Assembly (NCBI GenBank): GCA_034003245.1
Contig: JAVEYY010000001.1
Span: 1 to 64,000, forward strand
DNA: 64,000 nucleotides
Direction: 5' to 3'
From: Perlabentimonas sp034003245
GTDB taxonomy: Bacteria; Bacteroidota; Bacteroidia; Bacteroidales; Tenuifilaceae
Positions 34,904 to 43,318 of the stretch are shown here, piece by piece. Each line of letters begins with the position of its first letter. Within the stretch, counting starts at the first letter, position 1. The notes beneath the pieces were generated by a model. It saw only the letters and a list, made by a program, of their open reading frames with translations, was not told the origin of the DNA and did no database searches. Made by a program: the position numbers and the translations under genes.

Positions 34904-35515
34904 ATGCTAATTGTTGGTATTGCAGGCGGTACAGGCTCGGGGAAAACAACTGTTGTTAAGCGCATTATAGAATGTCTGCCCCCAGGAGAGGTTGTGATTA
35001 TCCCACAGGATTCATACTACCGCGATAGCTCGCACCTTCCCTTGGAGCAGCGTCAGGAGATGAACTTCGACCACCCGTCGTCCATAGAGTTTGAACTTCT
35101 TGTAGAGCATGTTGCACGGCTTAAATCGGGTAATAGTATCCAGCAACCAATTTACTCCTATCTTACCTGTACACGAGCCGAGGATACCGTTACTATTGTC
35201 CCCAAGGACGTGATTATTATCGAGGGAATCCTTGTGTTTACAAATCCTGAGCTGCGCGACCTAATGGACATAAAGGTTTATGTTGATGCTGATGCCGACG
35301 ATAGGCTTTCGCGTGTTATTATCCGCGATATTGTGGAGAGAGGACGTTCGGTGAACAAGGTGCTCGACCGGTACGAGAAAACGGTAAAACCCATGCACCT
35401 GCAATTTATTGAACCCACCAAGCGTTATGCCGATATTATTGTACCCCAAGGAGGAAACAACTCTGTTGCTATCAATATATTAACATCCATTATTGAGAAA
35501 AACTTATCGATTTAA
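34904..35515 (+). CDS. udk: Uridine kinase
   Basis: The 203-residue P-loop kinase phosphorylates uridine and cytidine. GIAGGTGSGKTT is at 5-16, followed by PQDSYYRD and NFDHPSSIEFELL, the nucleoside-binding segment. VIIIEGILVF and RVIIRDIVERGRS complete the family pattern. The following exonuclease begins 19 bases on. Confidence 0.93.
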   Translation: MLIVGIAGGTGSGKTTVVKRIIECLPPGEVVIIPQDSYYRDSSHLPLEQRQEMNFDHPSSIEFELLVEHVARLKSGNSIQQPIYSYLTCTRAEDTVTIVPKDVIIIEGILVFTNPELRDLMDIKVYVDADADDRLSRVIIRDIVERGRSVNKVLDRYEKTVKPMHLQFIEPTKRYADIIVPQGGNNSVAINILTSIIEKNLSI

Positions 35516-35534
35516 GCCATAAACAAGGAAAAGT

Positions 35535-36254
35535 ATGCTTGATCAGATAAAAAACGAAGACCTGCTATTCCTGGATATCGAAACTGTTCCTCAGCATCCT
35601 GCCTATAGCGAAGTGCCCGAGGCCCTGCGATTGCTTTGGGATAAAAAAGCCGAAAAGCTTAAGGACGAAGATCAGAGTGCAGAGGATATTTACCAAAGAG
35701 CTGGTATTTATGCCGAGTTTGGTAAGATTATTTGCATATCGGTTGGGCTAATAGTTAGCAAAGCGGGACAGCCATTCTTTAGGGTAAAGTCGTTTGCAGG
35801 TGATGATGAGGCTCAGCTGCTCAGGGAATTTGCCGAGATGCTCGAAAAATTTTCGGCCAAACCACAGGCCAATCTTTGCGCGCACAATGGCAAGGAGTTC
35901 GACTTCCCCTACATTGCCCGTAGAATGCTGATAAATGGAATAAATATCCCATCAATGCTCGATGTGGCAGGTAAAAAGCCCTGGGAGGTTAAGTTTATCG
36001 ATACCATGGAGCTGTGGAAGTTTGGCGATTACAAGCACTACACCTCACTTAATTTGCTTACGCAAATTTTTGGTATCCCCACCCCAAAGGATGATATAGA
36101 CGGTAGTCAGGTTGCCGATGTTTACTACAAGGAGAAAAATCTGGAGCGTATTGTTACATACTGCGAAAAGGATGTTTTGGCTGTAGCTCAACTTTTCCTT
36201 AAATACAAAAATCAACCTCTAATTCCACAGGAAAACATTGAGGTTGCAGGTTAA
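35535..36254 (+). CDS. Predicted 3'-5' exonuclease (PolB-like DEDD family)
   Basis: The 239-residue protein has the RNase H-like DEDD exonuclease motifs: LFLDIETVP (residues 11-19), CAHNGKEFDFPYIARR in the middle, and YCEKDVLAVAQLF near the end. FIDTMELWKFGDY and YTSLNLL add to the match with the stand-alone PolB-type exonuclease family. Whether it acts on DNA or RNA is not known. It follows udk, and its stop overlaps the convergent hydrolase gene by 4 bases. Confidence 0.82.
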   Translation: MLDQIKNEDLLFLDIETVPQHPAYSEVPEALRLLWDKKAEKLKDEDQSAEDIYQRAGIYAEFGKIICISVGLIVSKAGQPFFRVKSFAGDDEAQLLREFAEMLEKFSAKPQANLCAHNGKEFDFPYIARRMLINGINIPSMLDVAGKKPWEVKFIDTMELWKFGDYKHYTSLNLLTQIFGIPTPKDDIDGSQVADVYYKEKNLERIVTYCEKDVLAVAQLFLKYKNQPLIPQENIEVAG

Positions 36255-37069
36255 TTTTCGCCCAAAATACCCTCTAAAAATCTGTTTAGTTCGGCAATAA
36301 ATGCCTTGGGATTTTCGGCATGGAGCCAATGCCCAGCATTGGGTATGGAAGCAATGCTGTAATTCTTGAAGTGATCGGCAAGCATAAGTTCGCCTTCGGG
36401 GTAAACGTAATTCGACATTTGCCCCTTAAGGAAAAGGGTTGGAATTTCGATGCTAATACTACTACCAGCAGGCAGAACTGCTCCCATTAGTAACGGCAAA
36501 TTGTTGCTTAATGCCTCAAGATTAAGCTGCCAGTGGAACTTACCATCCCTATCGCGCTTAATGTTCTTTAAAAGAAATTGTCTAACAGCCCTACTGGGGA
36601 TACTAGTGACTAGGCTAACGTCTAGCTCATCGCGTGTGGATACAAGCTCGGGATGAAGCATCATTAATGCCGATAGAATTTTAGCATGTTGATGCTCCTG
36701 TCCTAAATTTGTATTTGCCAAGTTGCTGTAACTCCAGGGTAAGATATCGGCAACCACCAGCGCTTGGACTTTTTGCTGATGGAGTGAAGCAAAGTGCATG
36801 GCCACCTTCCCGCCCATTGAGTGACCAACTACTATTGCTTTATGCAAATTTTTGCGTTCAAACAGCTCGGCTAAATCTACGGCTAAATCATCATAAGAAT
36901 GGTTGGGGCTATGGGGACTTTGCCCATGATTCCGCTGATCGATCACCATCACCCGATAGGTACTCGCCAACTCACGGCCAATGCTCATCCAGTTATCGGA
37001 CGAACCGTAAAGGCCATGCAGTATTACAACGGGAAAACCCTCACCTAATTCTCTGCAAAAAAGTTCCAT
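36251..37069 (-). CDS. Alpha/beta hydrolase (YbfF/BphD-like)
   Basis: The 272-residue hydrolase has the nucleophile elbow GHSMGG (Ser84), an early oxyanion HG in VVILHGLYGSSDNW and the catalytic His in NAGHWLHAENP. The DQRNHGQSPHS segment is common in the YbfF esterase group. It has no signal peptide. It starts 2 bases after pdxJ, so it is very likely cotranscribed with it from the bidirectional promoter. Substrate is unknown. Confidence 0.83.
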   Translation of the reverse strand: MELFCRELGEGFPVVILHGLYGSSDNWMSIGRELASTYRVMVIDQRNHGQSPHSPNHSYDDLAVDLAELFERKNLHKAIVVGHSMGGKVAMHFASLHQQKVQALVVADILPWSYSNLANTNLGQEHQHAKILSALMMLHPELVSTRDELDVSLVTSIPSRAVRQFLLKNIKRDRDGKFHWQLNLEALSNNLPLLMGAVLPAGSSISIEIPTLFLKGQMSNYVYPEGELMLADHFKNYSIASIPNAGHWLHAENPKAFIAELNRFLEGILGEN

Positions 37070-37071
37070 TG

Positions 37072-37791
37072 CTAGAAACCCTTTGTGCTTTTAAGGTACA
37101 TCTGGATAGTGTTTTCTAATCCAAAGTATAGCGCATCGGCAATAAGGGCATGGCCAATGGAAACTTCCTTAAGCCAAGGAATATTCTGGGTAAAGTAACG
37201 TAAGTTCTGCAGGTTTAAGTCATGGCCTGCATTCAGGTCGAGGCCAACCTCGCGAGCCGCAATAGCGGCTTTTAGGAACGGCTCAAGCGCTTTCTCCTTA
37301 TCAACTGGGAAATTTGTCGCGTAGGGCTCGGTATATAGCTCAATTCGATCGGTACCCGAATCGGCAGCATGCTTTACCAGTTCCACATCAGCATTTACAA
37401 ATATTGATGTTCGTATCCCGTGATTTTTGAATACCTTAACCACTTCGCGAAGCGTTGACTTATTGGAAATGGTATCCCAGCCTGTGTTAGATGTAATTGC
37501 GTCGGGAGGATCGGGAACTAGTGTAACCTGATGCGGTTTTACCTCGAGGACCAAATCAATAAAAGATTTTGATGGATATCCCTCGATATTGAACTCAGTG
37601 GTAATGATGGGACGAATATCTCTCACATCCTGATAGCGAATATGGCGTTCATCGGGGCGAGGATGCACGGTTACACCTTCGGCTCCAAAGCGCTGACAAT
37701 CGATTGCTGCCTGGAGCACGTTTGGAATATCGCCTCCTCGGGCATTTCGGAGGGTGGCAATTTTATTAATATTTACACTTAGGCTTGTCAT
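37072..37791 (-). CDS. pdxJ: Pyridoxine 5'-phosphate synthase
   Basis: The 239-residue TIM-barrel enzyme joins deoxyxylulose 5-phosphate and 3-amino-2-oxopropyl phosphate to form pyridoxine 5'-phosphate. SVNINKIATLRNARGG opens the protein. VTVHPRPDERHI, TTEFNIEGYPS and LVPDPPDAITSNTGWD are characteristic, and DLNAGHDLNLQN and EVSIGHALIADAL close the phosphate site. It is divergent from the CBS gene, with a shared palindromic -7 region between. Confidence 0.95.
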   Translation of the reverse strand: MTSLSVNINKIATLRNARGGDIPNVLQAAIDCQRFGAEGVTVHPRPDERHIRYQDVRDIRPIITTEFNIEGYPSKSFIDLVLEVKPHQVTLVPDPPDAITSNTGWDTISNKSTLREVVKVFKNHGIRTSIFVNADVELVKHAADSGTDRIELYTEPYATNFPVDKEKALEPFLKAAIAAREVGLDLNAGHDLNLQNLRYFTQNIPWLKEVSIGHALIADALYFGLENTIQMYLKSTKGF

Positions 37792-37809
37792 TTTAATTAT
37801 ATTTGGAGT

Positions 37810-37825
37810 TACCTTTGCAAAGGTA
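37810..37825. promoter_or_regulatory. Palindromic bidirectional -7 element
   Basis: TACCTTTGCAAAGGTA is a perfect 16-bp palindrome giving TAnnTTTG on both strands, abutting tail to tail. It lies 19 bases before the pdxJ ATG on the minus strand and 35 bases before the CBS gene on the plus strand. The two polymerases could not bind at once. Confidence 0.65.
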
Positions 37826-37851
37826 GCTTTAATTTTTATGGTATGTAAAGT

Positions 37852-38517
37852 ATGGTGGCAAAAGAGATCATATCGGATGTAATCCCCATTCTGAAAACCT
37901 CAGATACTGGAATTTCCGCCCTAAATTGGATGGATATCTTTAAGGTTAGCCATTTACCCATTGTTAACGACAAGGAGTTTCTGGGGCTAATCTCGGAGAA
38001 TGATATTTACGATTTGAACATGCCCGAAGAGCCGCTGGGAAATCATCAACTATCGCTGGTAAGGCCATACATTAACGAAAACCAGCATGTGCTTGAGGCC
38101 ATGGAGTTGGCATCGCGCCTAAAGCTGAGCTTGGTGCCAGTGCTCGATCATCGTAGAAACTACCTCGGGGTTATCACCATAACCGATCTAATGCACTACT
38201 TTGCCGACCTATCGGCGCTAAAAAATCCGGGTGGAATTGTGGTTTTGGAGTTAAACCATAACGACTACTCACTAGCCCAAATAGCCCAGATAGTGGAGGG
38301 AAACGATGCCAAAATCTTGGGGATCTTCGTGTCGGGAAGTTCAGACTCAACCAAAATTGAGCTGTCGCTCAAGCTAAATGTTACCGACTTAACTTCAATA
38401 ATACAAACATTTAATAGGTATAACTATACCCTCGTGGGCTCGTATATGAAACACGACGACGAGGAGGATCTGCTCGAAGATCGTTATAATCTTCTAATGA
38501 AATACCTGAACACCTAG
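37852..38517 (+). CDS. CBS-domain protein (AcuB-like)
   Basis: The 221-residue cytosolic protein has two CBS motifs in the first 130 residues (SHLPIVNDKEFLGLISENDIYD and LVPVLDHRRNYLGVITITDLM). An ACT-like C-terminal region begins at GGIVVLELNHNDYS. CBS pairs bind adenosine nucleotides. What it regulates is unknown. It is the first gene of the envelope cluster, only 8 bases before the next start, and this position near nadK is frequent in Bacteroidota. Confidence 0.85.
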   Translation: MVAKEIISDVIPILKTSDTGISALNWMDIFKVSHLPIVNDKEFLGLISENDIYDLNMPEEPLGNHQLSLVRPYINENQHVLEAMELASRLKLSLVPVLDHRRNYLGVITITDLMHYFADLSALKNPGGIVVLELNHNDYSLAQIAQIVEGNDAKILGIFVSGSSDSTKIELSLKLNVTDLTSIIQTFNRYNYTLVGSYMKHDDEEDLLEDRYNLLMKYLNT

Positions 38518-38525
38518 TCTTGCCT

Positions 38526-39935
38526 ATGATCATTCGAGTTGCCTTTCTGATTAGCCTGATTCTATCCGTTACACCTTTTCTTCGAGCCAAATGCATAGGG
38601 TCAGTGAACAACGAGGGGCTTCTTGTTTCAGCCATCAAAATAACTGGCAACACCCTTACCCACGACAGGATAATTTTCCGCGAGCTTACCTTTAAGGTGG
38701 GTGATACATTATCCAAAGAGGATATCGAACTTATTGCAAAAGAATCGAAAGAAAATCTCGACAACACCCTGCTATTCAACTTTGTAACCATCGAACCCCA
38801 GATAAATGGTAAGTTTGTAGAATGGAATGTAGATGTTGTTGAGCGCTGGTACATATGGCCATTCCCCATTTTTGAGTACGAAGATCGAAACCTAAGCGCA
38901 TTCCTTAAAAATGGTAATCTAAAGCGGGTTAACTATGGAACTTACATAAAGGTAGACAACTTTAGGGGTATGCGGGAGCAGATAAAAATTCGTGCAGTAT
39001 TGGGTTACCGAAAGCAAATTAGCCTACAATATCTTACCCAAAACCTCGATAGAGAAAAAAAACATGGGCTATCGGTATGGGTATCGTATTTCACCAATCA
39101 CGAGGTAAATCACGCCACTGTTGGCAATAAACCTCACTATTTTATTGCCGACAATGGCCCTGCCCGTGGTGTTTGGTTTGGATATTTCTCATATCAGTAC
39201 AGGCCAAAATACTACTGGTACCATACATTCACGCTTGGATCGGTTCACGCCTCAATAAACGATTCATTAGCCAGCTTAAGCCCCAACTACTTTGGCAATG
39301 GAAAAACATCTTTCTGGTACACAACGGCCCGATATGAGGCCATTCTCGATAAACGCGATCTGAGGATATTTCCACTTTCGGGCTATTTGATAAAAACCGA
39401 GATGGGTCGCATAGGTTTTTTTGAGAACGAGCCCATTGGTCTATGGTACTTGAAAGCAACCGCTGGTGTTTACAGCAAAATTGCACCACGATTTTACGGG
39501 GGTATGGATATTATGGTTAAGTCGAGCACCCAAACTAATCTGCCCTACTTTATGAATGAAGCCGTTGGTTACAAGGATTACGTGAGAGGATATGAACATT
39601 ACGTAACTAACGGATCGAACTTCTTTATCAATAAAAACTCGTTAAAATTTGAGCTCTTACCCACAAAAGTATTTAACTTGCCCTTTATTCGCGAAGGGAA
39701 ATTTAAGAAAGCACACCTTGCCCTGTATTGGAGCTTATTTGGTGACTTAGGGTATGTAAAACCCGACAGGCTAACCCCACCGAATAGCCTAGAGGGAAAT
39801 CTTTTTGTGGGATACGGCACCGGATTATACGCTGTTGCTTACTACGACATAGTTCTGCGAATTGAGTACTCGTTTAATAAGTTTGGTGAGAGGGGTATCT
39901 TTTTCCATGTTGGAACCCCTTTCTTAAACAGGTAA
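38526..39935 (+). CDS. Small Omp85-like (single POTRA) outer membrane protein
   Basis: The ATG at 38526 gives 469 residues with a signal peptide (to about residue 22). A single POTRA-like domain follows, with VSAIKITGNTLTHDRIIFREL. The rest is a barrel, with strand repeats such as RYEAILDKRDLRIFPLSGYL and the final GERGIFFHVGTPF. Length is half that of BamA and close to other small Omp85-family proteins. The partner and cargo are unknown. It may take part in lipid or protein handling at the outer membrane. The gene is followed by nadK after 11 bases. Confidence 0.72.
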   Translation: MIIRVAFLISLILSVTPFLRAKCIGSVNNEGLLVSAIKITGNTLTHDRIIFRELTFKVGDTLSKEDIELIAKESKENLDNTLLFNFVTIEPQINGKFVEWNVDVVERWYIWPFPIFEYEDRNLSAFLKNGNLKRVNYGTYIKVDNFRGMREQIKIRAVLGYRKQISLQYLTQNLDREKKHGLSVWVSYFTNHEVNHATVGNKPHYFIADNGPARGVWFGYFSYQYRPKYYWYHTFTLGSVHASINDSLASLSPNYFGNGKTSFWYTTARYEAILDKRDLRIFPLSGYLIKTEMGRIGFFENEPIGLWYLKATAGVYSKIAPRFYGGMDIMVKSSTQTNLPYFMNEAVGYKDYVRGYEHYVTNGSNFFINKNSLKFELLPTKVFNLPFIREGKFKKAHLALYWSLFGDLGYVKPDRLTPPNSLEGNLFVGYGTGLYAVAYYDIVLRIEYSFNKFGERGIFFHVGTPFLNR

Positions 39936-39946
39936 CAAAAAAAATC

Positions 39947-40834
39947 ATGGTAATAGCCCTTTATGGTAATGTGATTGATTCCGAGCACTCACAAGGAGTA
40001 AAACTCCTACTTGATGAGCTGGCAAAACGTAGCACAGAGGTAATAATTTACGCCCCATTCTACGACGCGCTAGTGAAACAATTGGGCTACACCCCAACAG
40101 TAAGGGCATTATATAGAACCCCAGGTGAGGTAAAGTACTTGGCCAATTTTATGATCAGTATCGGAGGCGATGGCACTTTTCTGGAATCGGTTTCGTACAT
40201 TGAGGAGTCGTGTGTTCCGGTAGTAGGTATCAACTTTGGTCGATTGGGATTTCTGGCTAACATCTCCTCTGAGGAGATATCAGCAGCTGTTGATCAACTC
40301 TTTCGGAAAGATTACACCATCAAAAAAAGATCGGCCCTGGAGATTTCGATGAACGATAATCCCTTCGATAAATTTCCGTATGGCCTAAATGACCTGTCGT
40401 TGCAAAAGAAAGGTACTGCAATGATTACCATAAATGCCTTCATTAACGACGACTTTCTGTGCACCTACTGGGCCGATGGCCTAATTGTATCCACGCCTAC
40501 CGGATCAACCGCATACTCGCTTAGCGTGGGGGGACCAATTGTGAGCCCCGATACCAACGCCTTTGTAATATCACCTATAGCTCCTCACAACCTTACCGTA
40601 AGGCCATTGGTTATCCCCGATAGCTCAACCATAAGGTTAGAGGCATCATCACGCGATAAGGAAATACTAATCTCGCTCGACTCCCGTTCTGTTAGTATTG
40701 GCAATAACATCAGCATAAGCATTAGAAAAGCACCGTTTTGTGTTGGAATTGTAAGTCTTACAGGGAACAACTACTTTCGTACGCTTAGGAACAAGCTGAT
40801 GTGGGGCGCCGATACCCGAAATAATGGTAACTAG
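39947..40834 (+). CDS. nadK: NAD kinase
   Basis: The 295-residue enzyme phosphorylates NAD to NADP. The signature GGDG is at 73-76 in ISIGGDGTFLES. GINFGRLGFLANI and the late TPTGSTAYSLSVGGPIVSP segment with the substrate-binding Ser/Tyr complete the family motif set. It belongs to the conserved order leading to uppS and bamA. Confidence 0.95.
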   Translation: MVIALYGNVIDSEHSQGVKLLLDELAKRSTEVIIYAPFYDALVKQLGYTPTVRALYRTPGEVKYLANFMISIGGDGTFLESVSYIEESCVPVVGINFGRLGFLANISSEEISAAVDQLFRKDYTIKKRSALEISMNDNPFDKFPYGLNDLSLQKKGTAMITINAFINDDFLCTYWADGLIVSTPTGSTAYSLSVGGPIVSPDTNAFVISPIAPHNLTVRPLVIPDSSTIRLEASSRDKEILISLDSRSVSIGNNISISIRKAPFCVGIVSLTGNNYFRTLRNKLMWGADTRNNGN

Positions 40835-40923
40835 AATGAACCCAAAACCAAAACAAACCGTTTAACACCTGAAATGGATTTCTTTTTTGGTATTACTAAC
40901 GGAAATAGAATTAGTTGTTTTAT

Positions 40924-40931
40924 TATCTTTG
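40924..40931 (+). promoter_or_regulatory. -7 box before the first PorG-type barrel gene
   Basis: TATCTTTG matches TAnnTTTG and is 17 bases before the ATG at 40948. This supports 40948 as start over the earlier in-frame codon at 40915. Confidence 0.6.
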
Positions 40932-40947
40932 TTCTAAACTAGGGTTT

Positions 40948-41715
40948 ATGAAAAGAAACATTTGGGCCTTAACACTTATACTGTTGCTCTCTTTGCCTAC
41001 CTTTTCGCAGGCATGGAAATCGGCCAAACTTGAGGTATACGCTGGGGTAACAGCATTTCAATATTTTGGAGATATTGGAGGAGCCGCTGGCGACACCAAA
41101 CTTTTAGGGTTAATGGATATCAACCTGTTAAGAACTCGCCCAGGCATATCGCTTGGGGCTAGGTATCACTTAACAAAGCCTATACAGGTTAAGTCAACGT
41201 TTACCTCGGGCCTAATTACCCAATCGGATGTTGGTTCCCGGAACGAAGAACGCAACTATGCCTTTTCGACCATTATAAACGAGTTGGCCATTATGGGTGA
41301 ATACTACCTAATCCCCGAGAGTGACGACAATTACTTTTACAACATTATGCAGATGCGCGGGGGATCAACGCATATAACCAGGCCATTTAGCGTGTACTTA
41401 ACCCTAGGGTTTGGCGGGTTTCTGTATAGTGTTACTCCCAAGGCTAGTCTCGATCCGAGTGTAAACCCAAGAAGTCCTTTCGAACAGAAAAGTAAACTTG
41501 CAACCTTTATCCCCGTTGGCGGTGGTGTAAAATATGCTTTTTTGCCAAGCCTCTCACTTGGGGTTGAAATTATTGGTCGGCTTACCAGCACAAATAGCCT
41601 TGACGGGTACGATTCGCCCTTGGCTAACTACAACGATTTTTACCATTCAATCCTGTTCAAGGTTAATTACAAGATATCCTCCAACTCTCGGGGAACAAGG
41701 CCACCCCGGCGATAG
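40948..41715 (+). CDS. Outer membrane barrel of PorG/OmpA-like size
   Basis: The 255-residue product has a signal peptide (ending near FSQ-A). An eight- to ten-strand barrel pattern follows: VYAGVTAFQYFGDIGG, SLGARYHLT, VYLTLGFGGFLYS and LSLGVEIIGRLTSTNSLDGYDS. The last motif is also found in DUF6089/PorG relatives. It is immediately followed by a second, shorter member of the same kind, suggesting a local duplication. The exact role (type IX secretion or structural) is not determined. Confidence 0.65.
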   Translation: MKRNIWALTLILLLSLPTFSQAWKSAKLEVYAGVTAFQYFGDIGGAAGDTKLLGLMDINLLRTRPGISLGARYHLTKPIQVKSTFTSGLITQSDVGSRNEERNYAFSTIINELAIMGEYYLIPESDDNYFYNIMQMRGGSTHITRPFSVYLTLGFGGFLYSVTPKASLDPSVNPRSPFEQKSKLATFIPVGGGVKYAFLPSLSLGVEIIGRLTSTNSLDGYDSPLANYNDFYHSILFKVNYKISSNSRGTRPPRR

Positions 41716-41740
41716 TCCTTACATCCATCCTTAATAATCA

Positions 41741-42388
41741 ATGAATTTACGAAACGTTTTTTTTACTCTTTGCTTTTTCCCTCTGGTATCGGTTGCTCAA
41801 GAAAAAAACGACGTGGGTTTTTCCGTTGGCGCATCCTACTACATGGGCGACTATAACCTGGCAACTCAGTTCTATATGCCCTCCCCTGCAATTGGCGTGA
41901 TGTTTCGACATAACTTCAACGAGTTTTACGCCATTAGGGTGTCGGGTTCGCACGGCCAGCTAAAAGGCTCCTACTCTGAGAGTAAGCACTTGCTACACAA
42001 CCTTCCTGCCGAAACCAGTTTTTCCCACCAGATTGCAGAAATAGCCACTAGCCTCGAAATAGGATTTCGCCCGTTTGGAACCAAACCAATCGATGCCCAT
42101 AAATTCTCACCATTTGTATCGGTAGGTGTAGGCGCAGCCTATATCGATCGGAAACTTGTAGTTCACTTCCCATTTGGTATTGGACTTAAGTATACTCCAT
42201 TTAACCGCTGGACTTTTGGCGCACAATGGCAGCTACATAAAACCTTCACCGATAACATCGATGGTTACTCCAACGTAACAAGCATCGAAAGATTACGGAT
42301 TCATAACTACGACTGGATTGGAATTGGAGGATTATTCGTATCTTACCGGCTTGTAAACAAAGGGGCTGTTTGCCCTGTATACGATTAA
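41741..42388 (+). CDS. porG: PorG-like outer membrane protein (DUF6089)
   Basis: The 215-residue product has a signal peptide (SVAQ-E) and the DUF6089 barrel. GFSVGASYYMGDYNLA is the first strand, followed by GIGLKYTPFNRWTFGAQWQLHKTFTDNIDGY, which is very typical. PorG forms the outer membrane ring with PorK and PorN in the type IX secretion system. In Porphyromonas it lies directly before uppS and bamA, exactly as here. The order rather than an alignment is the main support for the symbol. Confidence 0.78.
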   Translation: MNLRNVFFTLCFFPLVSVAQEKNDVGFSVGASYYMGDYNLATQFYMPSPAIGVMFRHNFNEFYAIRVSGSHGQLKGSYSESKHLLHNLPAETSFSHQIAEIATSLEIGFRPFGTKPIDAHKFSPFVSVGVGAAYIDRKLVVHFPFGIGLKYTPFNRWTFGAQWQLHKTFTDNIDGYSNVTSIERLRIHNYDWIGIGGLFVSYRLVNKGAVCPVYD

Positions 42389-42401
42389 CAACGAGATCAT
42401 T

Positions 42402-43139
42402 ATGTCATCAATAGATAGCATAGATAAGGAGAAGTTGCCTGCACACATCGCCATAATTATGGATGGGAATGGACGCTGGGCTAAGCAGCAGGGTAAGCCA
42501 CGCATATTTGGTCATCAGAATGGCGCCCGTGCGGTACGGTCAACAATTGAGATATCTGCGGAGTTGGGAATCAAATACCTAACGCTATACGCATTTAGCT
42601 CCGAGAACTGGAAACGGCCAAAAATGGAGATAGAAGCCCTTATGGCCCTTCTAATTACCACCATCGACAACGAACTCCAAAATCTGATTAAAAATAATAT
42701 ACGCCTTAATGTTATTGGCAACATTAACCTGCTACCCGATAGCGTAAGAAAAAAGTTAGACTATGCCATCGATAAAACCGCCCCGTGCAATGGCATGACT
42801 CTGATCCTGGCCCTTAGCTACAGCGGCCGATGGGAAATAATTGAGGCTGTGCGGAATATTTGTACCGACATGCAGGCCAAAGGACTTTCGCCCGAAAAAA
42901 TTAACGATGAGCTATTTGCCCAATACCTAAACACATCAAAAGTCCCCGACCCAGAATTGCTGATAAGAACCAGTGGCGAGTTACGCCTTAGCAACTTTCT
43001 GCTCTGGCAAACAGCCTACACCGAGCTGTACTTCACCAAGGTGCTTTGGCCCGATTTCGACAAGGACGAGATGCTAAAGGCCATTCTAAGCTACCAGTGT
43101 CGCGAACGGAGGTTTGGTAAAACCACTGAGCAGCTTTAA
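42402..43139 (+). CDS. uppS: Isoprenyl transferase (undecaprenyl diphosphate synthase)
   Basis: The 245-residue cis-prenyltransferase makes the lipid carrier for cell-wall polymers. The catalytic Asp21 lies in IIMDGNGRWA. SSENWKRP is the second conserved block and the C-terminal DPELLIRTSGELRLSNFLLW the third. It sits between porG and bamA. Confidence 0.95.
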   Translation: MSSIDSIDKEKLPAHIAIIMDGNGRWAKQQGKPRIFGHQNGARAVRSTIEISAELGIKYLTLYAFSSENWKRPKMEIEALMALLITTIDNELQNLIKNNIRLNVIGNINLLPDSVRKKLDYAIDKTAPCNGMTLILALSYSGRWEIIEAVRNICTDMQAKGLSPEKINDELFAQYLNTSKVPDPELLIRTSGELRLSNFLLWQTAYTELYFTKVLWPDFDKDEMLKAILSYQCRERRFGKTTEQL

Positions 43140-43287
43140 CCTTTTGGGGCGATATTGTCTCAATCAGTTTCCATATATTTCAATTAATCATTGAATTTTG
43201 TATATTTTAGCTTGCTTCGCTTGAAGCACTTGATTAAATTTGCCAAACTTTAAGTCGATTGCCCACTGGGCAAATCTTTTTTTAAAA

Positions 43288-43295
43288 TAATTTTG
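43288..43295 (+). promoter_or_regulatory. -7 box of bamA
   Basis: TAATTTTG matches TAnnTTTG, 31 bases before the first ATG at 43319. Confidence 0.5.
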
Positions 43296-43318
43296 CGCCA
43301 AATACACCGTTATTCTAT

